DNA of 64,000 nt from CAZGSV01 sp964528605. GTDB taxonomy: Bacteria > Armatimonadota > Zipacnadia > CAZGSV01. The stretch spans positions 16,534 to 80,533 of the forward strand of contig CAZGSV010000004.1 in assembly GCA_964528605.1 (NCBI GenBank), given 5' to 3'. Positions 26,197 to 34,346 of the stretch are shown here, piece after piece. Both the position numbers and the translations under genes were made by a program. Every line of letters begins with the position of its first letter. The first letter of the stretch is position 1. Under the pieces are notes generated by a model. The model was given only the letters and a program-made list of their open reading frames with translations, was not told the origin of the DNA and searched no databases.

Positions 26197-26518
26197 CTGT
26201 TACACCTCTAGAGGAGTCACCCTGTGATGCTCACCCAAGATGCCGCCACTCGCGCGCCAATGTCAACGGCTTGCGGACCGCGAAAGGCGCGGGGAGCGCC
26301 CCCAGCCGGCTAGCCTCAGACCCCGGCCAGCCCCCGAGGGCCCCTAGGGAGCCTCCTTGACAAGGCCGGCAAGGCCCCCCTTGTTGCCGCGTGCACCGCG
26401 TGCTAAACTTGCGCCCACACTCCGTGGCCGGCGCGGCCATGGTGGGATGAGCGAGGAGAATGGAGTGGCGCTGCGCCCGGGGGTAAGCCCTTAAGGACCC
26501 AAGGGGAGGTCGAGGTGC
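26197..26518. other. Divergent gap of 322 bases between ktrB and the liv operon
   Basis: The gap holds the liv promoter candidate (26381-26409), a CCTCTAGAGG palindrome close to ktrB and GC-rich direct repeats around 26335-26360. I see no gene and could not support a riboswitch. Confidence 0.5.
26381..26409 (+). promoter_or_regulatory. Promoter candidate for the liv-paa-ior run
   Basis: TTGTTG at 26381-26386 and TAAACT at 26404-26409 are 17 bases apart, about 110 bases before the ATG at 26519. A TTGACA at 26357-26362 lacks a matching -10 box. Confidence 0.48.
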
Positions 26519-27742
26519 ATGTTTAGGTTGAGCGCAGTTGCACGGCTGAGTCTGGTAGTGTTGGTGGGTGTGGGGTTGCTGCTGGTTGGCTGCGCCAAGA
26601 AACAGCCAGCCGAGGGAATCAAGTTCGAGCCGAAGGGCGGGATCGCCGCCAAGGCGCCCACCGGCGAGCCCTACAAGATCGGGGCTGTCTTCGCCGTGAG
26701 CGGGCCGGCATCGCCCCTCGGCATGCCGGAGAAGCAAACGGCCGAGATGCTTCAGAAGCAGATCAACGCCCAAGGCGGCATCAACGGTCGTCCGCTCGAG
26801 ATCATCGTCATGGACACGGCCAGCGAAGAGGACAAGTGCAGGATGGCGACGGAGCGACTGATCCAGAACGACAAAGTGCTGGCGATCGTTGGCCCCAGCC
26901 AGAGCGGCGAAACCATGGCGATCATTGACACCGTGCAGGCGGCGCAGGTGCCGCTGCTGTCGTGCGCGGCCGCGGTCAAGATCACCGAGCCCGTCAAGAA
27001 GTGGGTCTTCAAGACGCCACAGACCGACGCCATGGCGGTGGAGCGCATCTTTCGCATCCTTCAGAAGCGCGGCACCAAGAAGATCGCCGCCATCACGGTC
27101 GCCAACGCCTTCGGCGAGGGCGGCCTGGAGCAGATGAAGAAGCAAGCGCCGAACTCTGGCATCCAGATAGTGGCGGAGGAGAAATTTGGGCCCAAAGACA
27201 CTGATATGACCACGCAGTTGACCCGGATCAAGGGTAGAAAGGCCGAGGCAGTCGTCTGCTGGGGCACCAATCCGGGACCAGCCGTGATCGCCGGGAACAT
27301 GCAGCAGCTGGGTATGAAAATCCCCCTGTTCCAGAGTCACGGCGTGGCCAACGAGGCCTTCATCAAGCTGGCCGGCAAGGCAGCGGAGGGCATCATGTTC
27401 CCCGCCGGCAAGTTGCTGGTGGCCGACAGCCTGGCCGACACCGACCCGCAGAAGAAAGTGCTGCTGGCGTACAAAGAGGCATTCCAGAAGGAGTTCAACA
27501 ACAAGAACCCTGACACCTTCGGCGGACACGCCTGGGACGCGATCATGCTGGTGGTGGACGCGCTGCGCAAGTCCGGGCCGGACCGGGCGAAGTTGCGCGA
27601 CGAGTTGGAAACGACCAAGGATTTCGTCGGCATCGGCGGTCTGTTCAACCTGTCGCCGACCGACCACAACGGCCTCAGGCCTGATGCGTTCGTGATGGTG
27701 AAGATACAGAACGGACGGTGGGTGCTCGCCGAGGAGCAGTAG
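26519..27742 (+). CDS. livJ: LIV-type ABC transporter substrate-binding lipoprotein
   Basis: 407 residues. The N terminus is a lipoprotein signal with lipobox LLVGC (Cys near residue 25). The mature part is a type I periplasmic-binding fold: YKIGAVFAVSGPASPLGMPE, AEMLQKQINAQGGINGRPLE and later WDAIMLVVDALRK are standard LivJ/LivK signatures. Known relatives bind branched-chain amino acids, but also aromatic acids, urea or amides. Given the PaaK and Ior genes downstream, aryl acids or 2-oxo acids are possible substrates (inference). GGGGAGGT and GAGGTGC precede the ATG. A long hairpin and a decayed copy separate it from the permease genes. Confidence 0.9.
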   Translation: MFRLSAVARLSLVVLVGVGLLLVGCAKKQPAEGIKFEPKGGIAAKAPTGEPYKIGAVFAVSGPASPLGMPEKQTAEMLQKQINAQGGINGRPLEIIVMDTASEEDKCRMATERLIQNDKVLAIVGPSQSGETMAIIDTVQAAQVPLLSCAAAVKITEPVKKWVFKTPQTDAMAVERIFRILQKRGTKKIAAITVANAFGEGGLEQMKKQAPNSGIQIVAEEKFGPKDTDMTTQLTRIKGRKAEAVVCWGTNPGPAVIAGNMQQLGMKIPLFQSHGVANEAFIKLAGKAAEGIMFPAGKLLVADSLADTDPQKKVLLAYKEAFQKEFNNKNPDTFGGHAWDAIMLVVDALRKSGPDRAKLRDELETTKDFVGIGGLFNLSPTDHNGLRPDAFVMVKIQNGRWVLAEEQ

Positions 27743-28084
27743 AGCCGCAACTGCGCATCCCCGCTGTCACCGGCGGCCAACCCGCCCGCAACCTGGGATG
27801 TTGTGAGCGCTCTCGGTAGGACCTGGAACGTGAGCGACCGCGGTTCTGCGGCGAGCCGCGGTCGCTCTGGCTGTTCAGGTCCGCGGTGCTAGCGGGCGGT
27901 GCCTGCGACCGGGGCTCGACTGCCTGAGCAGCACGGCGGCCCGCCAACCGGCCGCCGCGGCGGGCTTGTGCCGCGTTCTGGCCCATGGTACACTTTGCCC
28001 TCCTATACCCCGCCGCAGGCGTGCCAAGTGAGGCGGCCGCGGGAGGGGGTGCACGTCAGTGCGCCGAAGGGAAGGTCAGAGCGA
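27743..28084. other. Gap of 342 bases after livJ
   Basis: The gap contains the long inverted repeat at 27821-27880 and otherwise GC-rich sequence. A GGTACACTTTGC stretch at 27986-27997 resembles a -10 region ahead of the livJ remnant. No intact gene is present. Confidence 0.45.
27821..27880. repeat. Long hairpin between livJ and the permease genes
   Basis: GAGCGACCGCGG at 27832-27843 pairs perfectly with CCGCGGTCGCTC at 27856-27867. Outer flanks ACCTGGAAC and GTTCAGGT extend the stem imperfectly to 27821-27880. There is no T tract, so it is more likely an mRNA-stabilising or attenuating structure than a classic terminator. Confidence 0.65.
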
Positions 28085-28362
28085 ATGTTGAAGTTAGGCA
28101 CCGTCACTGGGGCGAGCGTGCCGGCCGTCGCAGCCCTGGGGCTGGTGCTCTGTGCTTGCGGCAAGAAGCAGCCGACCGGGCCAAGTTGCGCGCTCAGCTG
28201 CAGCGGCCCAGGGGATTCGTCGGCATAGATCGCGTGTTCAGTATGTCCCCGACCGACCACAGCGGCCTCAAGTCCGACGCCTTCGTCATCATCACCATCG
28301 GGGACGGCCGCTCGGTGCCGGCGGAAGAGCAACAGGGCCAAGCGGCGATGAGGGGCAACTGA
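28085..28362 (+). pseudogene. Decayed livJ duplicate lacking its middle
   Basis: Translation from ATG 28085 gives a lipoprotein signal and lipobox (LGLVLCACGKKQPT), like the start of livJ. Near 28174 the homology jumps: in the +1 neighbouring frame the text becomes DRAKLRAQLQRPRGFVG, VFSMSPTDHSGLKSDAF and SVPAEEQ. This matches the livJ C terminus (DRAKLRDELETTKDFVG, LFNLSPTDHNGLRPDAF, WVLAEEQ). About 315 codons between are missing and the frame is broken, so frame one stops at 28228. It is a second livJ that suffered an internal deletion between the lipobox and the last ~50 codons. Confidence 0.8.
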
Positions 28363-28393
28363 GGAGGGTGGCGCCGCGGTCGGTGGTTAGTCC

Positions 28394-29281
28394 GTGAGTC
28401 TCGGCGAGCAGGTTCTGCAGTACCTTCTGTCCGGAGTGACCATGGGCAGCATCTATGCCCTGGTCGCTCTTGGGTTTGGGATCATCCACAACGCGACCGG
28501 GATCATCAACTTCGCGCAGGGCGAGTTCCTAATGCTCGGCGGCATGCTCATGGTCACCCTGGTGGGCGCGGCCGGCTTGCCGCTGTGGGCGGCATTCGCG
28601 TTGGCGGCGGCGCTCGTCGTGCTCATCGGCTTGCTCTTCGAGAGGGTGCTCATTCGCCCCGTGCGTCAGGCCTCCGTCATTACCCTCATCGTCATCACCA
28701 TCGGCGCCTCCATCACCATTCGTTCGCTCGCCGAGCAACTGTGGGGCACTGACGCGCTGCCGGTACCCGCCTTCTCCGGGGAGGAGGCGCTGCGCTTTGG
28801 TGGCTGCTCCGTCATGCCACAGAGCCTGTGGGTCATGGGGGTCACGGCGGTAGCGGTCCTCGGGCTGACGCTCTTCTACTCCCGCACCCTGATCGGCAAA
28901 GCCATGCGCGCCTGCGCCATCAACCGCGTAGCTGCCCAGTTGATGGGCATAAGCGTGCCCCAGATGGTGGCCTGGTCCTTTGCTCTAGCGGCCGGGCTGG
29001 GCGCAATAGGTGGCATCGTCGTGGCACCCATCACCATGACCCAGTTTGACGTCGGGGTGATGCTGGGGCTCAAGGGCTTCTGCGGCGCCATCATCGGAGG
29101 CTTGGGCAATAGCGCCGGCGCCGTCGTCGGTGGGCTGGCGCTAGGAGTGCTCGAGGCTTTGGGCGGCGGCCTCATCTCCTCCGGGTACAAGGACATCATC
29201 GCCTTCGCCATCCTGCTGCTCGTGCTGCTCGTGCGGCCCTCCGGCGTACTGGGCAGCGCCGCCGTGGACTCCCAGGGGTGA
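28394..29281 (+). CDS. livH: LIV-type ABC permease LivH
   Basis: A protein of 295 residues with about eight membrane helices and the LivH hallmarks GSIYALVALGFGIIHNATG, INFAQGEFLMLGG and ISVPQMVAWSFALAAGLGAI. The latter segments carry the loop contacting the ATPases. It starts at GTG shortly after the livJ remnant. With LivM it forms the membrane channel of the importer. GGGLISSGYKDIIAFAILLLVLLVRPSG at the end is the usual C-terminal signature, here split across the last helix. Confidence 0.92.
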   Translation: MSLGEQVLQYLLSGVTMGSIYALVALGFGIIHNATGIINFAQGEFLMLGGMLMVTLVGAAGLPLWAAFALAAALVVLIGLLFERVLIRPVRQASVITLIVITIGASITIRSLAEQLWGTDALPVPAFSGEEALRFGGCSVMPQSLWVMGVTAVAVLGLTLFYSRTLIGKAMRACAINRVAAQLMGISVPQMVAWSFALAAGLGAIGGIVVAPITMTQFDVGVMLGLKGFCGAIIGGLGNSAGAVVGGLALGVLEALGGGLISSGYKDIIAFAILLLVLLVRPSGVLGSAAVDSQG

Positions 29282-29336
29282 AAGTCGCGGCCATGGCGCA
29301 CACGATGCTACTGTGGACGAACCGGAGGAACGGCGG

Positions 29337-30290
29337 ATGAGAGGCTGGCGCGCCCTGGCCTTGTTCGCCGTGGTGATCGCCGCCCTCCCCTGGTTGGTGC
29401 GCAATCAATACTACGTCAACGTGCTCGTCTTCGTAGGCATCAACAGCCTGTTGGCCGTGGGGCTGACGCTGCTCATGGGTTGCGCCGGTCAAATCTCCTT
29501 GGGGCACGCCGCCTTCTACGGCTTGGGGGCGTACGCCTCGGGCATCCTGACGGCGACCTACAAATGGAGCCCCTGGCCGGCGATGCTGGTCGCCCTCGTC
29601 TTCGTGTGCGCGGTGGCCTGCGCAGTCGGGGGGCCGGTGCTGCGCCTGCGTGGCCACTATCTGGCTATGGCGACGCTCGGCTTCGGCGTTATCGTCAACC
29701 TGGTCTTCGTGCAGGCGCTGGGACTCACCGGGGGGGCCTCCGGCCTGGTGGCCATTCCTAAACTCAGCCTCGCCGGCATGCGTCTGGACACCAATCTGCG
29801 CTTCTACTACCTGACCTGGCTGGCTGTCATCGCGGCGTTGGCGCTGGCGCGGAACATCGTCAACTCACGCGTGGGGCGTGCGCTGCGCGCCATACACGGC
29901 AGCGAGTTGGCCGCCAACACCCTAGGGGTCAACACGCCTCGCTTCAAACTGCAAGTCTTCGTGCTCAGCGCTGCCTTCGCGGCACTGGCGGGCAGCCTGC
30001 GCGCACACTTCGTCAACTTCCTCAGCCCGGAGCCGTTTGGGTGGCACGTCTCGGTGGCCCTCGTCGTGATGGTCGTGGTGGGCGGGATGGGCAACACGTG
30101 GGGCGCGATCGTCGGCGCCGCCGCAGTCACCATGGTGCAAGAGGCCCTGCGCGCGTTCAGGGACTACGACATCCTGGTCTTCGGCCTGCTGCTGATACTG
30201 GCCGCCATGTTCCTCCCCGGCGGCTTGACCGGAGCCGTCGCGCGCATGCGCCTGCGGCGTCGCGGCGCCGAAGAGGGAGAGGCGGCGTGA
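29337..30290 (+). CDS. livM: LIV-type ABC permease LivM
   Basis: 317 residues from ATG 29337, chosen because GGAGG lies eight bases upstream; a GTG at 29313 would include that site in the coding region. About eight to nine membrane helices are present with INSLLAVGLTLLMGCAGQIS, SLGHAAFYGLGAYA and LRLRGHYLAMATLGFG, typical of LivM. The stop overlaps the livG start (GTGA at 30287-30290). It pairs with LivH in the inner membrane. Confidence 0.92.
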   Translation: MRGWRALALFAVVIAALPWLVRNQYYVNVLVFVGINSLLAVGLTLLMGCAGQISLGHAAFYGLGAYASGILTATYKWSPWPAMLVALVFVCAVACAVGGPVLRLRGHYLAMATLGFGVIVNLVFVQALGLTGGASGLVAIPKLSLAGMRLDTNLRFYYLTWLAVIAALALARNIVNSRVGRALRAIHGSELAANTLGVNTPRFKLQVFVLSAAFAALAGSLRAHFVNFLSPEPFGWHVSVALVVMVVVGGMGNTWGAIVGAAAVTMVQEALRAFRDYDILVFGLLLILAAMFLPGGLTGAVARMRLRRRGAEEGEAA

Positions 30291-31078
30291 GCCGTCCCGT
30301 GTCCACCCATACGCCCGCCACCACCCTCGGCGTGCGACAGGTCCGCAAGAACTTCGGCGGCGTCGTTGCGCTCGACGGGGTCACCTTTGACGTGGCGGAG
30401 GGACAGATCAAGGCCATCATCGGTCCCAACGGCGCGGGCAAGACCACCCTGTTCAACGTGATCACCGGCGTGCTCCGCAATGCCTCGGGGCAGGTCTTGC
30501 TCGACGACCGCCAGGTGAACGGCCGCCATCCCTGGGAGATCGCCGCGCTGGGAGTGGCCCGCACCTTCCAGACGCTCGAGCTGTTCGAGAACATGACCGT
30601 GCTCGAGAACGTGATGGTGGGCTACCACAGCCGGACCAGCAAAGGGCTGTTGGCCTCCGCGTTGCGACTCCCCGGCGTGCATGACGAGGAGCAGCACATA
30701 AGGGACCAAGCGCACGAGAAGTTGGCCCTCGTGGGGATGCAGGCGCAGGCAGACGTGGGAGCAGCGGAGCTGCCCTTCGGCCAGCAGCGGCTCGTGGAGG
30801 TAGCCCGCGCGTTGGCGGCGGAGCCGCGCTTACTGCTCTTGGACGAGCCGGCGGCCGGTCTGAGCACGGCCGAATCGGCGGCCCTAGCGAAACTCATTTG
30901 CCGCGTACGCGACCAAGGAACTACCGTGCTCCTGGTGGAGCACGATATGAGCCTGGTGATGGAGATTTCGGACGAAGTTGTGGTGTTGGACCACGGCGCC
31001 AAGGTGGCCGAAGGCACGCCGGCGGAAGTGCAGCGCAACGAGCAGGTCATCGCCGCCTACCTGGGCACGGAAGAATAA
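30287..31078 (+). CDS. livG: LIV-type ABC ATPase LivG
   Basis: 263 residues from a GTG overlapping the livM stop. Walker A is GPNGAGKTT, the signature region is ELPFGQQRLVEVARAL in the form usual for LivG, and Walker B is LLLLDEPAAGL. The C-terminal VVVLDHGAKVAEGTP and IAAYLG are typical of branched-chain amino-acid ATPases. It powers import together with LivF, whose ATG follows after two bases. Confidence 0.93.
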   Translation: MSRPVSTHTPATTLGVRQVRKNFGGVVALDGVTFDVAEGQIKAIIGPNGAGKTTLFNVITGVLRNASGQVLLDDRQVNGRHPWEIAALGVARTFQTLELFENMTVLENVMVGYHSRTSKGLLASALRLPGVHDEEQHIRDQAHEKLALVGMQAQADVGAAELPFGQQRLVEVARALAAEPRLLLLDEPAAGLSTAESAALAKLICRVRDQGTTVLLVEHDMSLVMEISDEVVVLDHGAKVAEGTPAEVQRNEQVIAAYLGTEE

Positions 31079-31080
31079 CA

Positions 31081-31812
31081 ATGCTCCGGCTGCACAGCGT
31101 ATGGACCTACTACCGCAAAGTGCAGGCGCTCAAAGGCGTCTCGCTGCACGTGGGCGAGGGGGAGTTGGTGACGCTCATCGGCGCCAACGGCGCCGGCAAG
31201 ACGACGGTGCTCAATACCATCAGCGGCATCACCCCCGCGGCGCGGGGCTCGGTCACCATTGACGGCGAGGACATCACCACCTGGGCGCCCGACAGGATCG
31301 TGCGCGCCGGCATCAGCCAGGTGCCCGAGGGAAGGCAAGTCTTCGGCTCGCTCTCGGTCGCCGACAATCTCCGCCTGGGCGCATACGTGCGGCGGCGCGA
31401 GAGAGGCGCCGACGTGGAGGAGGACCTGGAGCGCACGCAGGCGCTCTTTCCCGCCCTGCGGGAGCGCTGGCGCGCCCGGGGCGCTACCTTGAGCGGCGGA
31501 GAACAGCAGATGCTGGCAATCGCCAGGGCTTTGATGGCGCGTCCGCGCCTGCTGCTGTTCGACGAGCCCTCTATGGGCCTGGCGCCGATGGTGGTCAAGG
31601 AGATCTTCCGCAAGATAGCGGAGTTGCGCCAGCAGGGCACCACCATTCTGCTGGTGGAGCAGAACGCGCGCGCCGCTTTGCGAGTCGCCGACCGCGGCTA
31701 CGTGCTCGAGACCGGCAAGACCATCCTGCAGGGCACCGCAGAGGAGTTGCTGGGCAACAAGGAAGTGCAGCGCGCCTACCTGGGCAAGGAATACGCCAAG
31801 GTCTGGGAGTGA
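31081..31812 (+). CDS. livF: LIV-type ABC ATPase LivF
   Basis: 243 residues with Walker A GANGAGKTT, signature TLSGGEQQMLAIARAL and Walker B LLLFDEPSMGL. VPEGRQVFGSLSVADNL is the diagnostic LivF stretch. Its stop overlaps the start of the first PaaK gene by four bases (GTGA at 31809-31812), so transporter and ligase are translationally coupled. That linkage is the strongest hint that the imported compound is a PaaK/Ior pathway substrate. Confidence 0.93.
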   Translation: MLRLHSVWTYYRKVQALKGVSLHVGEGELVTLIGANGAGKTTVLNTISGITPAARGSVTIDGEDITTWAPDRIVRAGISQVPEGRQVFGSLSVADNLRLGAYVRRRERGADVEEDLERTQALFPALRERWRARGATLSGGEQQMLAIARALMARPRLLLFDEPSMGLAPMVVKEIFRKIAELRQQGTTILLVEQNARAALRVADRGYVLETGKTILQGTAEELLGNKEVQRAYLGKEYAKVWE

Positions 31813-33149
31813 GCAGGCGAACAGCGATGAAAGAATGGCCGATGTGGAATCCGGAAATCGAAACCATGCCGCGGCGCGAGTTAGAGCAACTCCAGTTGGA
31901 GCGGCTGCAGGTGGCCGTCAATCGCGCCTACAAGAACGTGCCCTTCTATCATCGCCGCTTTGAGGAACTGGGGATCGAGCCCGAAGACATCCAAGAACTG
32001 GGCGAGACCCGCCGCCTGCCCTTCACCACCAAGGCTGACCTGCGCGAAAGTTACCCCTACGGCATGTTCGCCGTGCCGCTGCGCGAGGTGGTGCGCATCC
32101 ACGCCTCCTCGGGCACCACCGGCATGCCCACCGTGGTCGGCTACACGCGCAACGACATGGCGAACTGGAGCGAGATGGTGGCCCGCTTCCTGGTCGCCGG
32201 GGGCGTTACCGCGGATGACGTGGTGCAGATCTCCTTCGGCTACGGCTTGTTCACCGGCGCCTTCGGCCTGCACCAAGGTGCGGAGAAGGTGGGCGCCTCG
32301 GTCATCCCCATTTCCGCCGGCAACACCGAACGGCAAGTCATGATCATGCGCGATTTCCGCACCACCGCGCTGGTGGGCACCCCCTCCTATGCGCTCCACA
32401 TCTCCGAGGTCATGGAGCAAATGGAGGTGGACCCCAACGAGTTGGTGCTCCGCGTGGGCCTGTTTGGCAGCGAGCCCTGGTCCGAAGCGATGCGGCGCGA
32501 GGTTGAGAAGCGGCTGCGCGTGTTGGCCACCGACAACTACGGTCTCAGCGAGATCCTGGGGCCCGGAGTATCGGGCGAATGCGAGGCCAAGGAGGGGCTG
32601 CACCTGGCCGAGGACCACTTCCTCACCGAGGTCATCAACCCGGATACCTTGGAGCCGGTGCAGCCGGGGCAGTCGGGCGAGTTGGTCTTTACCACTCTCA
32701 CCAAGGAGGCATTCCCGTTGCTGCGCTACCGCACCGGCGACATCTCCTCGCTCAACTTCGAGCCTTGCCTCTGCGGCCGCACGCTGGCGCGCATGGCTCG
32801 CGTACGGGGCCGCACCGACGATATGCTCATCGTGCGCGGCGTCAACGTGTGGCCCTCGCAGATCGAGGCGGTGCTCATGGACATGGGAGAGGTAGCGCCG
32901 CACTATCAGATCATCGTTGACCGCGAGGGCGCCCTCGACGACCTCGAGGTCCAAGTGGAGGTGTCAGAGCATGTACTGAAAGACGGCATTAGGCACATGG
33001 TGGAACTGGAGAGGCGGCTGGAGCACCGGCTGGCCTCGACCCTGGGACTGAGCACCCACGTCAAACTGGTGGAGCCGCGCACCATCGAGCGCAGTGGCGG
33101 CAAGGCCAAGCGCGTCATTGACCGGCGGGAGTGGCTCAAGAACGGGTAG
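31809..33149 (+). CDS. paaK: Phenylacetate-CoA ligase, first copy
   Basis: About 446 residues from GTG 31809; ATG 31827 and ATG 31842 are alternatives, and the family usually starts near MWNPEIE. This adenylate-forming enzyme joins aryl or related acids to CoA with ATP. The P-loop is HASSGTTGMPTVVGYTR, the adenine motif is TDNYGLSEILGPG, the hinge region is YRTGDIS, and GRTDDMLIVRGVNVWP precedes the mobile C-terminal domain, which ends with GGKAKRVIDRR supplying the catalytic lysine. It is overlapped by livF and followed 60 bases later by a porin-like gene. A second PaaK lies at 36790; the two differ enough to suggest different substrates. Confidence 0.9.
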   Translation: MSRRTAMKEWPMWNPEIETMPRRELEQLQLERLQVAVNRAYKNVPFYHRRFEELGIEPEDIQELGETRRLPFTTKADLRESYPYGMFAVPLREVVRIHASSGTTGMPTVVGYTRNDMANWSEMVARFLVAGGVTADDVVQISFGYGLFTGAFGLHQGAEKVGASVIPISAGNTERQVMIMRDFRTTALVGTPSYALHISEVMEQMEVDPNELVLRVGLFGSEPWSEAMRREVEKRLRVLATDNYGLSEILGPGVSGECEAKEGLHLAEDHFLTEVINPDTLEPVQPGQSGELVFTTLTKEAFPLLRYRTGDISSLNFEPCLCGRTLARMARVRGRTDDMLIVRGVNVWPSQIEAVLMDMGEVAPHYQIIVDREGALDDLEVQVEVSEHVLKDGIRHMVELERRLEHRLASTLGLSTHVKLVEPRTIERSGGKAKRVIDRREWLKNG

Positions 33150-33209
33150 CGCACTGGCTGTGGGAGGGGCAAGGCAAAAAAACGAGAAGGGGAAGGTGGA
33201 ACGAAAGAC

Positions 33210-34322
33210 ATGTTGCACCCAGGTAAACGCGCTGTGTTGTTTGTGACGTGTGTGAGTCTCTGTCTGGTAGTGTTGGGAGGCGCTGCGGCTTGGGCCCTCG
33301 AGGTGGAGACGCACGGCTTCATGCTCAACCGGGTCTATGCGAGCCCCGGCGAGCCGCCCTTCTTCCAGACCGACCGCATATCGGTCCAGACGGTCATGAA
33401 ACTCAGCAACCGCTGCGCCGGCTCCATCGAGATCTACCACCATCCTTACATCCCGCCGGTGGGCGCGGCCGAGCCCTACCGCACCTACATCGAGAGCGCC
33501 TACGTGGACCTCAAGGACGCCGACGGCCAGGGCTTCTTCCGCGTCGGCCGCGGCCGCAGGCTCGCCTTCGGCATGGTGCCCTCCTACGGCAACCGCAAGA
33601 CCAGCAACTACGGTCTGGTCTCGGAGACCTTCACGCAAGACCGCATCCAGGGCATCCAGTACTGCCGCACGGTGGAGAATGTGAACTACGCCGCCGCGCT
33701 CTATACCGCCTACCGCATCGGCAGCCGGCCGCTCGGCATTGGTGGCATCACCACCGCGCCGGCCAACGTCGTGAACCACTTGGCCGACCGCGACGTGCCC
33801 CACGACATCAACCAGCGCCTCGAGTTGAGCGCGCGGGTCGGCGCCTCCACTCCGCAAGGACTCAGCGGCGGCGTCTCCTTCGCCACCAGCAAACTGTCGT
33901 CCGCGGACCTCACCTACATGCAGACCAACTTCGACGACACCTACACCAGCCGCACGCGCACCCGCTACGGCCTGGACGCGCAGTACGCGAAAGGGCCCTG
34001 GTTCGGGCAGTTGGAGGCCTACTTCGGCAAGACCAGCGACCTGGACCACAACGCCTGGTGCGCGCTGGCCGGGCATGCCTTTCCCCAAGGCCAGAAGGTC
34101 TTTGTGCGGTACGGGCAGGAGAACAACGACATCACGCCCACAGCCACTCAGTTGACCTGGGACACCAGCCAACTGATGGTCTCCGCAGTGCAGCCCATAA
34201 AGTGGGCCGGCGGCCCCGTCTGGATCCAGTTTGAGTACGAGCGCAACGACGAGAAGCCGCCCGTGGCAACGCCCGAGGTCAGCAACGACGTTTTCTTTGC
34301 TGAACTCTTCGTGGGCTTCTAG
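33210..34322 (+). CDS. Outer-membrane porin-like barrel protein
   Basis: 370 residues with a signal peptide (VLFVTCVSLCLVVLGGAAAWA) and a mature part made of alternating amphipathic strands (QTVMKLSNRCAGSIEIYHH, RTYIESAYVDLKD, FFRVGRGRRLAFG). It ends in FFAELFVGF; a C-terminal phenylalanine after a strand is the usual signal for insertion by the BAM machinery. I read it as a specific porin, though I cannot name the family. Its place between PaaK and IorA, 60 and 24 bases from its neighbours, suggests it admits the substrate of this pathway through the outer membrane. This is also the main evidence for a diderm cell. Confidence 0.7.
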   Translation: MLHPGKRAVLFVTCVSLCLVVLGGAAAWALEVETHGFMLNRVYASPGEPPFFQTDRISVQTVMKLSNRCAGSIEIYHHPYIPPVGAAEPYRTYIESAYVDLKDADGQGFFRVGRGRRLAFGMVPSYGNRKTSNYGLVSETFTQDRIQGIQYCRTVENVNYAAALYTAYRIGSRPLGIGGITTAPANVVNHLADRDVPHDINQRLELSARVGASTPQGLSGGVSFATSKLSSADLTYMQTNFDDTYTSRTRTRYGLDAQYAKGPWFGQLEAYFGKTSDLDHNAWCALAGHAFPQGQKVFVRYGQENNDITPTATQLTWDTSQLMVSAVQPIKWAGGPVWIQFEYERNDEKPPVATPEVSNDVFFAELFVGF

Positions 34323-34346
34323 GAAGGAAGCGGACCACTACAGTCA

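Noticed and set aside
26197..26518. c-di-AMP or other riboswitch upstream of ktrB
   Set aside because: Potassium transporters often have one, but I could not find the conserved stems or the required length before the TTG start, so I do not report it.
32964..34172. Minus-strand open frame of 402 codons opposite the porin gene
   Set aside because: The plus strand has a signal peptide and a barrel ending with phenylalanine, whereas the minus frame shows only valine/glycine/histidine-rich text without recognisable motifs.
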